In this document: positions 23,475 to 31,299 of the stretch, in pieces | Layout: each line of letters starts with the position of its first letter | How positions within the stretch are numbered: position 1 is the first letter of the stretch | From: Trueperaceae bacterium | GTDB taxonomy: Bacteria; Deinococcota; Deinococci; Deinococcales; Trueperaceae | Direction of reading: 5' to 3' | NCBI GenBank assembly: GCA_011390675.1 | Contig: JAABRX010000031.1 | Location: forward strand, 1 to 35,859 | DNA length: 35,859 nucleotides | The notes under the pieces: generated by a model | Databases searched by the model: none | Told to the model about the DNA's origin: nothing | The model's input: only the letters and a program-made list of their open reading frames with translations | Program-made: the position numbers and the translations under genes

Positions 23475-23933
23475 TCAGTCGAGCAGCGACTCGAACTCGG
23501 CGAGCAGCGACTCCGCTTCCGGGATGCCCCGGCACACGACGAGGATCGTGTTCTGGCCGGCCAGCGTGCCGACGATCTCCTCGCGATCGAGCTTGTCGAT
23601 CACGTACGCGATGCCGCTGGCGTGTCCCTCGTCGGTCTCGACGACGAGCAGGTTGTCGCCCCGGTCCAGATGGCGGACGAACAGCTTGAAGCGCTGGGCC
23701 AACTCGCCGAGCACGTCCTCTTGCGCCGCGAGCGGCGTCGACCGGTAGCGATGCTGGCCGTTCCCGGCCGGCAGGCGCACGAGCCGGAGCTCGTTGACGT
23801 CGCGGCTGATGGTCGCCTGCGTCACCTTGATGCCCCGTCGGGCGAGGTGCTCGGCGATCTCGGCCTGCGTCGACACGAACTCGTGCTCGACGAGTTCTTC
23901 GATCAGGCGTTGGCGATACTCTTTGCTCGGCAT
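23475..23933 (-). CDS. argR: arginine repressor ArgR
   Basis: A 152-residue ArgR/AhrC-family regulator of arginine synthesis and breakdown. The N-terminal winged helix-turn-helix includes RQRLIEELVEHEFVSTQAEIAEHLARRGIKVTQATISRDVNELRLVRL, where TQATISRD is the recognition motif. The C-terminal domain (residues 75-152) has the oligomerisation and arginine-binding signature DEGHASGIAYVIDKLDREEIVGTLAGQNTILVVC. Length is normal. The ATG at 23933 is preferred because a TACGAT box lies 9 nt upstream, even though the same frame opens earlier. No arginine biosynthesis gene is seen in the window, so its targets are elsewhere. It follows gmk and rpoZ on the same strand. Confidence 0.94.
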   Translation of the reverse strand: MPSKEYRQRLIEELVEHEFVSTQAEIAEHLARRGIKVTQATISRDVNELRLVRLPAGNGQHRYRSTPLAAQEDVLGELAQRFKLFVRHLDRGDNLLVVETDEGHASGIAYVIDKLDREEIVGTLAGQNTILVVCRGIPEAESLLAEFESLLD

Positions 23934-23942
23934 GTGGCGCTC

Positions 23943-23948
23943 ATCGTA
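23943..23948 (-). promoter_or_regulatory. -10 element TACGAT for argR
   Basis: On the minus strand TACGAT ends 9 nt before the ATG at 23933, the usual leaderless geometry in this window. No -35 box or ARG-box-like operator is obvious nearby. Confidence 0.45.
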
Positions 23949-24015
23949 CGGCACGACGGCCTACCGACGCTCGAACGGAACGGCGGCGCCATCGCGGACG
24001 CCGACCATCCTCGCG

Positions 24016-24333
24016 TCAGACGTCCTCGTCCTCGTCTTCGAACGGGGTCCGCGTGACCGTGAAGCTCGGCTCCTCGCGGCGGCGCTCCTCGAGCACCACG
24101 CGCCGGAGGTCCTCGGAGGTCGGAAGGTCGTCGCCGAAGCGGACGTCGCGTCCGAGCTCGAACTCCTTCATCGAGATCGTCACCGTGTTCAGGCGCGCCT
24201 CGGGCATCTCGTCGACGTCGAGCGTCGTCGGGATGCCACCTTTGAGTTGCGCGGCGCGGCGCGCGACGATCATCGACAGGCGGTAGCGGGAATCGGTCAG
24301 CGCCAATAGGCGGTCGTAGCCCGTTTGTGCCAT
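24016..24333 (-). CDS. rpoZ: RNA polymerase omega subunit
   Basis: A 105-residue omega subunit that stabilises the beta-prime subunit. The conserved N-terminal core is GYDRLLALTDSRYRLSMIVARRAAQLKGG, including the SRYxLxxxVAxRAxQL motif. The acidic C-terminal tail (FEDEDEDV) is common in Deinococcus-type omegas. The ATG at 24333 has a strong ribosome site (GAGGAGGG, 4-8 nt upstream). It follows gmk on the same strand, the classic gmk-rpoZ order, separated by 124 nt that contain short tandem repeats and a possible promoter of its own. Confidence 0.93.
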   Translation of the reverse strand: MAQTGYDRLLALTDSRYRLSMIVARRAAQLKGGIPTTLDVDEMPEARLNTVTISMKEFELGRDVRFGDDLPTSEDLRRVVLEERRREEPSFTVTRTPFEDEDEDV

Positions 24334-24345
24334 GGGGCCCTCCTC

Positions 24346-24398
24346 AAGGGTGCGTCCGGGAAGGGTGCGTCCGGGGGTCCCAGGGTCCCAGGGTCCGG
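24346..24398. repeat. short tandem repeats in the rpoZ leader
   Basis: AAGGGTGCGTCCGGG occurs twice in direct succession (24346-24375). GGGTCCCA then follows twice (24375-24390), with a third imperfect copy to 24398. They lie just upstream of the rpoZ ribosome site, within the probable 5' leader. Confidence 0.75.
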
Positions 24399-24430
24399 GT
24401 GCGCGTCGTCCGGAGCGACCGCATCCGACG

Positions 24431-24436
24431 AGTGTA
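24431..24436 (-). promoter_or_regulatory. -10 element TACACT for rpoZ
   Basis: TACACT on the minus strand lies about 98 nt before the rpoZ ATG, between the gmk stop and the tandem repeats. It would give rpoZ a leader of about 90 nt and a transcript separate from gmk. No clean -35 hexamer is present. Confidence 0.35.
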
Positions 24437-24457
24437 CCAGACCTGGGTTCGCGCGCG

Positions 24458-25087
24458 TCACTCGCGCAAGAATGCGGCGATCTGCACGTCGCTGAGAAGA
24501 CGCGCGCGCGCCCGCTCGGCCGTGAGGATCGCTCGGAAGGTCGCGGCAGCCGGCTCCAGGACGTCGTTGACGACCACGTAATCGAACTCGCGCAGCGCCC
24601 GGATCTCGTCGCGCGCACGCGCGAGCCGCTTCTGGATCTTCGCCTCGGGATCGGTGCCGCGGCCGCGCAGCCGGCGTTCGAGCTCGGCGAGCGACGGTGG
24701 GGCGATGAACAGCATCACCGCCTCGGGGCGCGCGCGCTTGACCTGCCGCGCACCGTCGAGCTCGATCTCGAGCAAGACGTCGCGGCCGTCGGCGAGGGCG
24801 GCGTCGACGGCGCCGGCAGGCGTGCCGTACAGGTCGCCGACGTACACGGCGTGCTCGAGCATCGACCCCTCGGCGACGCGGCGCTCGAACTCCGCACGGT
24901 CGAGGAAGTGGTAGTGCACGCCGTCGACCTCGCCCTCGCGCCGGGGACGGGTGGTCGCCGAGATCGAGAAGACGACGTCCTCGAGGGCGTCCGAGGCGGC
25001 TTCCCGCAGGGTGCCCTTGCCGACGCCGGACGCACCGGTCATGACGAAGAGGATGCCGCGACGGCGGCCGTGGAGGGGTTCGGTCAT
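24458..25087 (-). CDS. gmk: guanylate kinase
   Basis: A 209-residue guanylate kinase, converting GMP to GDP. The P-loop is FVMTGASGVGKGTLREAA (residues 14-31). The GMP-binding part contains FSISATTRPRREGEVDGVHYHFL and LEHAVYVGDLYGTPAGAVDAALADGRDVLLEIELDGARQVKR, and the lid region has RLRGRGTDPEAKIQKRLARA. Every expected block is present at normal spacing. The ATG at 25087 is 92 nt from the divergent pyrG start. The downstream neighbour on this strand is rpoZ. Confidence 0.95.
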   Translation of the reverse strand: MTEPLHGRRRGILFVMTGASGVGKGTLREAASDALEDVVFSISATTRPRREGEVDGVHYHFLDRAEFERRVAEGSMLEHAVYVGDLYGTPAGAVDAALADGRDVLLEIELDGARQVKRARPEAVMLFIAPPSLAELERRLRGRGTDPEAKIQKRLARARDEIRALREFDYVVVNDVLEPAAATFRAILTAERARARLLSDVQIAAFLRE

Positions 25088-25129
25088 CGATGGCCTCGGC
25101 GCGCGCGGTCCACCGCGGCGCCGGTCCGA

Positions 25130-25135
25130 AAGGTA
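25130..25135 (-). promoter_or_regulatory. -10 element TACCTT for gmk
   Basis: On the minus strand TACCTT lies 42 nt before the gmk ATG, in the divergent gmk/pyrG region. The -35 position is not recognisable. Confidence 0.35.
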
Positions 25136-25149
25136 GCACGGAGCGGTGC

Positions 25150-25155
25150 TACGAT
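25150..25155 (+). promoter_or_regulatory. -10 element TACGAT for pyrG
   Basis: TACGAT lies 24 nt before the pyrG GTG; the short leader holds GGGAGTAGG as ribosome site. No pyrimidine-attenuator structure fits in so short a leader. Confidence 0.45.
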
Positions 25156-25179
25156 GACCGCCCGGGAGTAGGTGAACCG

Positions 25180-26865
25180 GTGGATCAACGCACCAAGTAC
25201 GTCTTCGTCACGGGTGGGGTCGTCTCGAGCCTGGGCAAGGGCATCACGACCTCGAGCGTCGGCGCGCTGCTGCGCGCCCGCGGGTACCGCGTCACGGCGG
25301 TCAAGATCGACCCCTACATCAACGTCGACGCGGGCACGATGCGCCCGTACGAACACGGCGAGGTGTTCGTCACCGACGACGGTGCCGAGACCGACCTCGA
25401 CATCGGCACGTACGAGCGGTTCCTGGACGTCGACCTCGGGCGCGGCAACAACATCACGACCGGCCAGGTCTACCAGGCGGTCATCCAGAAGGAGCGGCAG
25501 GGCGCCTACCTGTCGCAGACCGTTCAGGTGATCCCGCACGTCACCGACGAGATCAAGGCGCGCATCTACGAGGTGGGCGAAGCGGCGCACGCCGAGATCG
25601 TGCTCGTCGAGGTCGGCGGCACCGTCGGCGACATCGAGTCGCTGCCGTTCCTCGAGGCGATCCGCCAGATGCGCTTCGAGGTCGGGCGCGATCGCTCGCT
25701 GTACCTGCACGTCACCCTGCTCCCGTACCTCGGTTCGAGCGAGGAGTACAAGACCAAGCCGACGCAGCACTCGGTCGCCGCGCTGCGCGGCTACGGCATC
25801 CAGCCCGACGGGCTCGTCGTGCGCAGCAAGACCCCGGTGCCCGACGAGTCGCGCCGCAAGATCGCGCTCTTCACGAACGTCGAGGGCGACGCCGTCTTCA
25901 GCGCCTACGACGCCGACCACGTCTACGCGGTCCCCGAGATGCTCGAGCAACAGGGTCTGCCGAGGCTCCTCGAGCGGCACCTCGGCCTGGAGCGCGTCAC
26001 CCCGGAGCTCCGCGTGTGGCAGGACGCCGTGCGCGTGCTGCGGCAGCCCGAGGAGCGGGTGTCGATCGGCGTGGTGGGCAAGTACGTCGCCATGCCGGAC
26101 GCCTACTTGAGCCTGATGGAGGCGCTCAAGCACGCCGGGATCGCCAACCGCGCGCAGGTCGACATCGACTGGGTGTCGGCGGAAGCGGTCGCCGACGGCG
26201 ACGTCGACCAGCTCGCCGCGTTCGACGGCGTGCTCGTCCCCGGTGGCTTCGGGGTGCGCGGCATCGAGGGGAAGGTCCTGGCGGCGCGCTTCGCCCGCGA
26301 GCAGCGCGTGCCCTACCTGGGCATCTGCCTCGGGATGCAGGTGGCCGTGATCGAGTTCGCCCGCCACGTGGCCGGCTTGGAGGCGGCGAACTCGACCGAG
26401 TTCGATCCGTACACGCCGCACCCGGTGGTCGACCTGATGCCCGAACAGCTCGAAGTCGAGGGCATGGGCGGCACCATGCGCCTCGGGTCTTGGCCCATGT
26501 CCGTGCAGCCGGGCACGCGCCTCGCGGACGTCTACGCCGTGCGCCTGGAGCACGGCGGCGGCACCGGCACGGGCGCCGGCGGAACGGTGCACGAGCGGCA
26601 TCGCCACCGGTACGAAGTCAACCCGCGGTACGTAGCGCGCTTGCGCGACGCCGGCCTGGTCGTGTCGGGGGTCACGCCGGGGATGAGCGGACGGGGTGAA
26701 GGGCTGGTCGAGGCCGTCGAGCTGAGCGATCACCCGTACTTCGTCGCGGTCCAGTCGCATCCCGAGTTCACCTCGCGGCTGATGCGGCCCAGCCCCCCGT
26801 TCACGGGCTTCATCCGCGCCGCCGTCGCCCTTCGTCGCGCGCGCGCGCAGGCGGTCGCGAGCTGA
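25180..26865 (+). CDS. pyrG: CTP synthase
   Basis: A 561-residue CTP synthase, making CTP from UTP, ATP and glutamine. The synthetase domain begins KYVFVTGGVVSSLGKGITTSSVGALLRARG with the ATP-binding GGVVSSLGKG, and contains DPYINVDAGTM and HGEVFVTDDGAETDLDIGTYERF. The glutamine amidotransferase domain has the nucleophile Cys383 in LGICLGMQ, and the His527-Glu529 pair in SHPEF. Length is normal. The GTG at 25180 has a fair ribosome site and is the only start that keeps the exact family N-terminus. The stop TGA is overlapped by a CTG in the frame of the next gene, udk. Confidence 0.97.
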   Translation: MDQRTKYVFVTGGVVSSLGKGITTSSVGALLRARGYRVTAVKIDPYINVDAGTMRPYEHGEVFVTDDGAETDLDIGTYERFLDVDLGRGNNITTGQVYQAVIQKERQGAYLSQTVQVIPHVTDEIKARIYEVGEAAHAEIVLVEVGGTVGDIESLPFLEAIRQMRFEVGRDRSLYLHVTLLPYLGSSEEYKTKPTQHSVAALRGYGIQPDGLVVRSKTPVPDESRRKIALFTNVEGDAVFSAYDADHVYAVPEMLEQQGLPRLLERHLGLERVTPELRVWQDAVRVLRQPEERVSIGVVGKYVAMPDAYLSLMEALKHAGIANRAQVDIDWVSAEAVADGDVDQLAAFDGVLVPGGFGVRGIEGKVLAARFAREQRVPYLGICLGMQVAVIEFARHVAGLEAANSTEFDPYTPHPVVDLMPEQLEVEGMGGTMRLGSWPMSVQPGTRLADVYAVRLEHGGGTGTGAGGTVHERHRHRYEVNPRYVARLRDAGLVVSGVTPGMSGRGEGLVEAVELSDHPYFVAVQSHPEFTSRLMRPSPPFTGFIRAAVALRRARAQAVAS

Positions 26866-27632
26866 CCCCGCACCGCGCGCTGGAGGGTGGAGCGACCGGT
26901 GCGGCGCACCGCGGCGCGCCATGCCTCGTCATCGGCATCGCCGGCGGCACCGGCTCCGGTAAGACGACCGTCGCCCACGCGCTCGTCGCGGCAGCCGGCG
27001 CCGAGTTCGTGACCGTCGTACCGCACGACGCGTACTACCGCGCGCAACCGCACCTGGACGCCGCGGCGCGCGCCGCGGCGAACTACGACGAACCCGCGGC
27101 CTTCGACACCGAGCTGCTCCTGCACCACCTCGACGCGCTGCGCCGCGGGGAGGCGGTCGAACGCCCCGTGTACGACTTCGCGGCGTTCGATCGCACCGAC
27201 CGGACGCTGCGCCTCGCGCCGACCCCGGTCGTCGTGGTCGAAGGCATCCTGGTGCTCGCCGACCGCGAGCTGCGCAAGCGCTTCGACGTCAAGGTCTTCG
27301 TCGACGCCCCAGCGGACGAGCGCTTCATCCGGCGCCTCGAGCGCGACGTGCGCGAGCGCGGCCGCACCGCCGATTCGGTGATCGACCAGTACCGGCACAC
27401 GGTCAAGCCGATGCACGACCGCCATTGCGAGCCGTCGAAGCGGCACGCCGACCTGATCGTGCCCGAGGGCGGCGCCAACCGGCCGGCGCTCGCGGTCCTG
27501 CGTGGGTTCGTGCGCGACGTGGTCCGGCTCGCGCCCGCCGACGCCGCGGTCCCGGGCCGATCCGATGCGAGCGCGGACCGGAGCGCGCCGGCGGGCGAGG
27601 GCCCGGTGGCCACAGGGGCGGGCATCGGGTGA
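26862..27632 (+). CDS. udk: uridine kinase, start codon unresolved
   Basis: A uridine/cytidine kinase of the pyrimidine salvage pathway. The P-loop is VIGIAGGTGSGKTTVAHAL, and the substrate region contains VPHDAYYRA, NYDEPAAFDTELLLHHLDALRRGEAVERPVYDF and VVVEGILVLADRELR. The end, from about residue 220, is a low-complexity Ala/Pro-rich tail. In this frame no ATG, GTG or TTG exists between 26700 and the P-loop at 26931. The only non-ATC options are CTG at 26862, which overlaps the pyrG stop (CTGA), and CTG at 26880. The CTG at 26862 gives 256 residues and is used here. A GTG at 26899 has a GGAGGGTGGAG ribosome site but is out of frame by one; it would need a single-base error or frameshift. 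A GTG at 27009 would remove the P-loop. The stop overlaps the DUF5693 start (GTGA). Confidence 0.85.
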   Translation: MTPHRALEGGATGAAHRGAPCLVIGIAGGTGSGKTTVAHALVAAAGAEFVTVVPHDAYYRAQPHLDAAARAAANYDEPAAFDTELLLHHLDALRRGEAVERPVYDFAAFDRTDRTLRLAPTPVVVVEGILVLADRELRKRFDVKVFVDAPADERFIRRLERDVRERGRTADSVIDQYRHTVKPMHDRHCEPSKRHADLIVPEGGANRPALAVLRGFVRDVVRLAPADAAVPGRSDASADRSAPAGEGPVATGAGIG

Positions 27633-29449
27633 CCGCGCTGCAGCGAGTCGCCATCTGGGTTCTGGCGCTGGCGCTGCTGCCCGCCGGCTGGCTCGTCGTC
27701 GAGCGCGCCACCAGCGAAGGCCGCGACCGGCGCGTGCTGGTCGTGATGGACGAGCTGGCCTTGGCCGAGCAGGCGGCGTACCTCGGCACCGATAGCCTCG
27801 AGCTCGGCGTTCGCTACCGCGAGCTCGGCCTTTCGGGCATCGCCCTGTACGAGGACACGCTCGAGACGCTCGCGCGCAAAGGCGCGATCGTCGCGCTGCT
27901 CGGAAGCGAACTGCGCGCGCTGGCGGTGGCCGCGGGCGAGCTGCCCCCGCCGATCCCGGCGGACGCCACCGCGATCGCCGAGCTGGTGCCCGGCGCCGCC
28001 GACGGCGCGCTCGAGAAGCACCGACCTACGGCGCAGGCGGCGGAGGTCGCGGGGCGCACCTGGTGGTGGTGGCCGGGCGAGAGCCTGCGCACGCGCCCCG
28101 CTGGACCCGACCGCGCCCAGGTGGCGGCGTGGGTCGACGCCGGCTTCACGATCGCCTACCGACCGCGCAACTTCCCGAACCTCCAAGCCGTCGGCGCCGA
28201 CTTTCCGGACGAAGCCGGCGTGCTGATCCACGCCGGGCTCCAGGTCGCCGGCCATCCCAACGCGGTGGACGCGCTCGCGGCTGCCTCCGAGGAGCGGTTG
28301 ACCGCGCTGATCGAAGGCACCCCGCAAGACGGCCTGGTCGACCTCGCCCGCAGGGTGCCCACGGCCCGGTTGCTCTCGTTCAACCAGGACTACCAGAACC
28401 TGCGCCTGCGGCCCGACGACCTGATCGAGAAGTACCTGCTCGCGGCCAACGAGCGCCAGGTCCGCGTCCTCTACATCCGGCCGTACACCGAGGAGCAGCT
28501 CGGCGACATGGTCGCCAACACCGAGGCGCTCGTCGCCGGACTGCACGAAGCCCTCGCTCGCGAGGGCTTCGAGGTCGGACCGATCGCGCCGCCCGACGCC
28601 GGGTACGCCCCGGCGCTCTGGGCGCGCCTCGGCGCCGCGCTGGGCATCGTGGCCGGCCTCGTCCTGTTGGCGACGGCGTTCCCGGCGCCCTGGGGCGCCT
28701 GGGCAGCGGCCGCGGTGGCGGCGCTCGCGGTCCTTGCCGGCGGCTTCGGCTGGGCGGCGCTCGCGCTCGTCGCCGCACTGGTCTTCCCCGTCCTGGGGTT
28801 CGCCCTGCTGCCGTGGCGTCCGTGGGCGCTGGTCGGCGCCACCGGCATCTCGCTCGTCGGGGCGGCGCTCCTGGCCGCGGTCGGCAGCGACCGCGCGACC
28901 ATGCTCGCGCTCGAGCCGTTCGCCGGCGTCGCCGCCACGCTCGTGGTACCGCCCGCGCTCTTCGCGGCGATCGTGCTCTTTCGACAACGGCGCCCGGTGG
29001 CGTGGGTGCGGCTCGTCTGGGGCCACCCCGTGCGGCTCGGCGAGGTCGCGGTCGCGCTCCTCGTGGTCGCCGCGCTCGGCCTCGTGGTGCTCAGGCGCGG
29101 CAACTTCCCGATCATCGGAGCGAGCGAGGTGGAGCTGGCCCTGCGCAGCGCCCTCGCCGACCTCTTCGTGCGGCCGCGCTTCAAGGAGCTGCTCGGCCAC
29201 CCGCTCGCGTTGCTCGCGCTGCTCCAGGTGCGCTGGCCCTGGTGGGCGCGCGGCGGACTCCTCGTCGCGGGGATCGTGGCCCAGGCGAGCGTGCTCAACA
29301 GCTTCAGCCACTACCACACCCCGCTGCTGGTCTCGCTGCAGCGCACCGGCATCGCCCTGGTCCTCGCCGTCGCTGCCGGCCTCTTGCTGTGGCCCCTGGT
29401 GCGGCTGGCGGAGCGCGTGGTGCGGACGTGGCTGGGGGGCGACCGCTGA
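27629..29449 (+). CDS. DUF5693 family membrane protein
   Basis: A 606-residue protein of a family (DUF5693) common in Deinococcota and Firmicutes next to csaB. The N-terminus has one span (residues 5-22), followed by a domain of about 300 residues outside the membrane with LGVRYRELGLSGIALYEDTLETLARKG and RVLYIRPYTEEQL. From about residue 330 to the end there are about nine hydrophobic spans, with a conserved loop RRGNFPIIGASEVELALRSALADLFVRPRFKELLGHPLALLAL. The GTG overlaps the udk stop (GTGA). Its biochemical role is not established. The constant pairing with CsaB suggests a part in making or attaching a pyruvylated secondary cell-wall polymer that anchors the S-layer. Confidence 0.88.
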   Translation: MTALQRVAIWVLALALLPAGWLVVERATSEGRDRRVLVVMDELALAEQAAYLGTDSLELGVRYRELGLSGIALYEDTLETLARKGAIVALLGSELRALAVAAGELPPPIPADATAIAELVPGAADGALEKHRPTAQAAEVAGRTWWWWPGESLRTRPAGPDRAQVAAWVDAGFTIAYRPRNFPNLQAVGADFPDEAGVLIHAGLQVAGHPNAVDALAAASEERLTALIEGTPQDGLVDLARRVPTARLLSFNQDYQNLRLRPDDLIEKYLLAANERQVRVLYIRPYTEEQLGDMVANTEALVAGLHEALAREGFEVGPIAPPDAGYAPALWARLGAALGIVAGLVLLATAFPAPWGAWAAAAVAALAVLAGGFGWAALALVAALVFPVLGFALLPWRPWALVGATGISLVGAALLAAVGSDRATMLALEPFAGVAATLVVPPALFAAIVLFRQRRPVAWVRLVWGHPVRLGEVAVALLVVAALGLVVLRRGNFPIIGASEVELALRSALADLFVRPRFKELLGHPLALLALLQVRWPWWARGGLLVAGIVAQASVLNSFSHYHTPLLVSLQRTGIALVLAVAAGLLLWPLVRLAERVVRTWLGGDR

Positions 29450-30501
29450 GCGCGAGCCCGGCGCCCCGCCGCCCTCGGGTCCTGATCTCGGGGTACGTGG
29501 GGGCCGGCAACCTCGGCGACGAGGCGCTGCTCGCGGGGCTGCTCGCCGCGCTGCGGACGCACGGCGTCGAGGCGATCGTCGCCTCGGTGGCGCCGGCGCG
29601 CACCCGCACGGAGCACTCGGTCGCCACCGTGGACCGGTACGGGGGCACGCTCGCGGCGCTCGCGCGGGTCGACGCGGTGGTGAGCGGTGGCGGCGGCCTG
29701 CTGCAGGACACCACCTCGTTCCGGTCGCTGGCGTACTACCTCGGCGTCATCGCCGCGGCGCGCCTCGCGCGCACGCCGGTCGCCGTGTTCGCGCAGTCGC
29801 TCGGCCCGCTGTCGCCCCGCGGGGCCCGCGCGGTGCGCCGCGTTCTGCGCGGCGTGAAGCTGGGCCTGCGCGACGCACCGTCGCTGGCGTTGGCGGGCGA
29901 ACTCGGCCTCGACGCGCACCCGGTCGCCGACACCGCCCTGCTGCTCGACCCCGCGCCGGGAGCGGAGCCCGGCGCACCGGTGCCGCTCGTGCTGGTGCCC
30001 CGCGCCGGCTACCCGCTCCTGACCGACGCGCTCATCGCGAGCGCCGCGCCGTGGGCGGAAGCAGGCGGGCCCGTGCGCCTGGCGGCGGTCGATCCGGGGC
30101 GCGACGCCGGAGAGCTCGAGCGGCTCCTCCGCGCCTTCCCGGACGCCGAGCGCCGGACCGCCGACCGGCCCCAAGAGCTCGTCGCCGCGTTCGTCGGCGC
30201 GCACGCGGTCCTGAGCGGTCGCCTCCACGGGATGGTGCTGGCCGCGGTCGCCGGCGCCCCCGTGGCGGGCATCGCGTACGACCCCAAGGTGTCCGGCTTC
30301 GGCGCGCGCATCGGCGCGCCGGTCGCCCCGATGCCATCGGACGCCGCCGGGGTGGCGGCCGCAGCCGCCGACCTGGCGCCCTTCGTGGCCGCTCCGCACC
30401 TGGACGCGACCGCCGTCGCGCACGAACGGGCGCTCGCCGCAGCCGGCGTCGAGTGGCTGCTGCGCGAAGCGCTTCACGTGCGCTCATCGGCGCGCCCGTA
30501 G
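29428..30501 (+). CDS. csaB: polysaccharide pyruvyl transferase CsaB
   Basis: A CsaB-family enzyme that adds ketal-linked pyruvate to a cell-wall polysaccharide, creating the binding site for S-layer homology domains. The motifs VLISGYVGAGNLGDEALLAGLLAALR, AVVSGGGGLLQDTTSFRSLAYYLG, VAVFAQSLGPLSPRGARAVRRVL, and the late AVLSGRLHGMVLAAVAGAPVAGIAYDPKV are diagnostic. The start is uncertain: GTG at 29428 (used here; 357 residues) overlaps the DUF5693 gene by 22 nt, whereas a CTG at 29446 overlaps its stop as CTGA, as at the pyrG/udk junction. The stop TAG is part of the -10 box of the next gene. Together with DUF5693 it is a conserved S-layer anchoring module. Confidence 0.92.
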   Translation: MAGGRPLSASPAPRRPRVLISGYVGAGNLGDEALLAGLLAALRTHGVEAIVASVAPARTRTEHSVATVDRYGGTLAALARVDAVVSGGGGLLQDTTSFRSLAYYLGVIAAARLARTPVAVFAQSLGPLSPRGARAVRRVLRGVKLGLRDAPSLALAGELGLDAHPVADTALLLDPAPGAEPGAPVPLVLVPRAGYPLLTDALIASAAPWAEAGGPVRLAAVDPGRDAGELERLLRAFPDAERRTADRPQELVAAFVGAHAVLSGRLHGMVLAAVAGAPVAGIAYDPKVSGFGARIGAPVAPMPSDAAGVAAAAADLAPFVAAPHLDATAVAHERALAAAGVEWLLREALHVRSSARP

Positions 30502-30504
30502 ACT
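30499..30504 (+). promoter_or_regulatory. -10 element TAGACT, leaderless type
   Basis: TAGACT begins with the csaB stop codon and ends 5 nt before the GTG at 30510, so the downstream exported TPR protein probably has its own leaderless mRNA. Confidence 0.5.
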
Positions 30505-30509
30505 GCAGC

Positions 30510-31295
30510 GTGCGCGCTCCTTCCCCCGTCCTGGCCCCCGTCCTGACCCTCGGCCTCCTCCTCGCCCTCGCGAGCGGGGTGGCGCACGCCCAGGATCCGG
30601 TGACGGCCATGCGGGACCTGATCGCGCGCGGCTACTGGAACTCGGCCGCGCAGCTCAACGGACCCAACCTCGTCGACGCGCGCCCCGACGACCCGGAGGC
30701 GCATCTGCTGCTGGCGACCGCGCTGTTCTTGACCGGCGACGTGGCTGGTGCCTCCGCGCGGCTCGAGGTCGCGACGTCGCTCGTGCAGGGCGGCGTGCCC
30801 GCGGCGCACGTGCACTTGGGGGGGCTGATCCGCGCCGCCCAGGGCGACGGCCTCGGGGCGGCCCGACAGCTGCAGATCGCCTTCCTGCGCCAACCGAGCT
30901 ACGCGTACGCGATGGACTGGGGCCGCATCGCGTGGCAGAACGGACTCGACGAGGACGCGCTCACGGCCTTCGCCGCAGCGGCCGAGACGGCGGAAGGGCG
31001 CGTCGAGGCCTGGCCCGACCTGGCCCGCGGGCGGGTGCTGGGTTCGCTCGGGCGCTGGGACGAGGCCGTCGCAGCGTTCCGACGCGCGCTCGACGTGTTC
31101 GAGGCGAACGATCCCGGGCTCGCCCGCCCGCCGGGTCCGGTCTACGTGGAGGCGTGGTACCGACTCGGCGAAGCCTACGAAGCGCTCGGCGACCTGGCGC
31201 AGGCGGAAGCGGCCTACAAGGCGGCGCGCGCGGTCGACCCGAACCACGCACCGTCGGTCCAGGCGGTCGACCGCCTCACGCGGCGCCTCGACTGA
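30510..31295 (+). CDS. exported TPR-repeat protein
   Basis: A 261-residue protein with a signal peptide of about 26 residues (core LAPVLTLGLLLALASGVAHA, cleavage before Gln-Asp). The remainder is made of TPR-like helix pairs: PEAHLLLATALFLTGDVAGAS, DWGRIAWQNGLDEDALTAFAAA, ARGRVLGSLGRWDEAVAAFRRAL, and a clear consensus copy AWYRLGEAYEALGDLAQAEAAYKAARAVDPN near the C-terminus. It is likely a periplasmic or envelope scaffold that binds other proteins. The GTG at 30510 is supported by the TAGACT box 5 nt upstream. It follows csaB directly, and its stop is 4 nt from that of the convergent VWA gene. Confidence 0.82.
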   Translation: MRAPSPVLAPVLTLGLLLALASGVAHAQDPVTAMRDLIARGYWNSAAQLNGPNLVDARPDDPEAHLLLATALFLTGDVAGASARLEVATSLVQGGVPAAHVHLGGLIRAAQGDGLGAARQLQIAFLRQPSYAYAMDWGRIAWQNGLDEDALTAFAAAAETAEGRVEAWPDLARGRVLGSLGRWDEAVAAFRRALDVFEANDPGLARPPGPVYVEAWYRLGEAYEALGDLAQAEAAYKAARAVDPNHAPSVQAVDRLTRRLD

Positions 31296-31299
31296 TCGG

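Noticed and set aside
24346-24398. Possible CRISPR-like array
   Set aside because: Repeats are 8 and 15 nt, directly adjacent without spacers, and no cas genes are nearby.
25084-26922. Long minus-strand frame opposite pyrG
   Set aside because: The whole length is the antisense of a highly conserved CTP synthase; the frame is open only because of high GC.
27009-27632. udk starting at GTG 27009
   Set aside because: It would remove the P-loop that is fully encoded just upstream in the same frame.
27083-29317. 744-codon open frame on the minus strand opposite udk and DUF5693
   Set aside because: Charged low-complexity composition and no recognisable domain; the plus-strand frames have conserved motifs.
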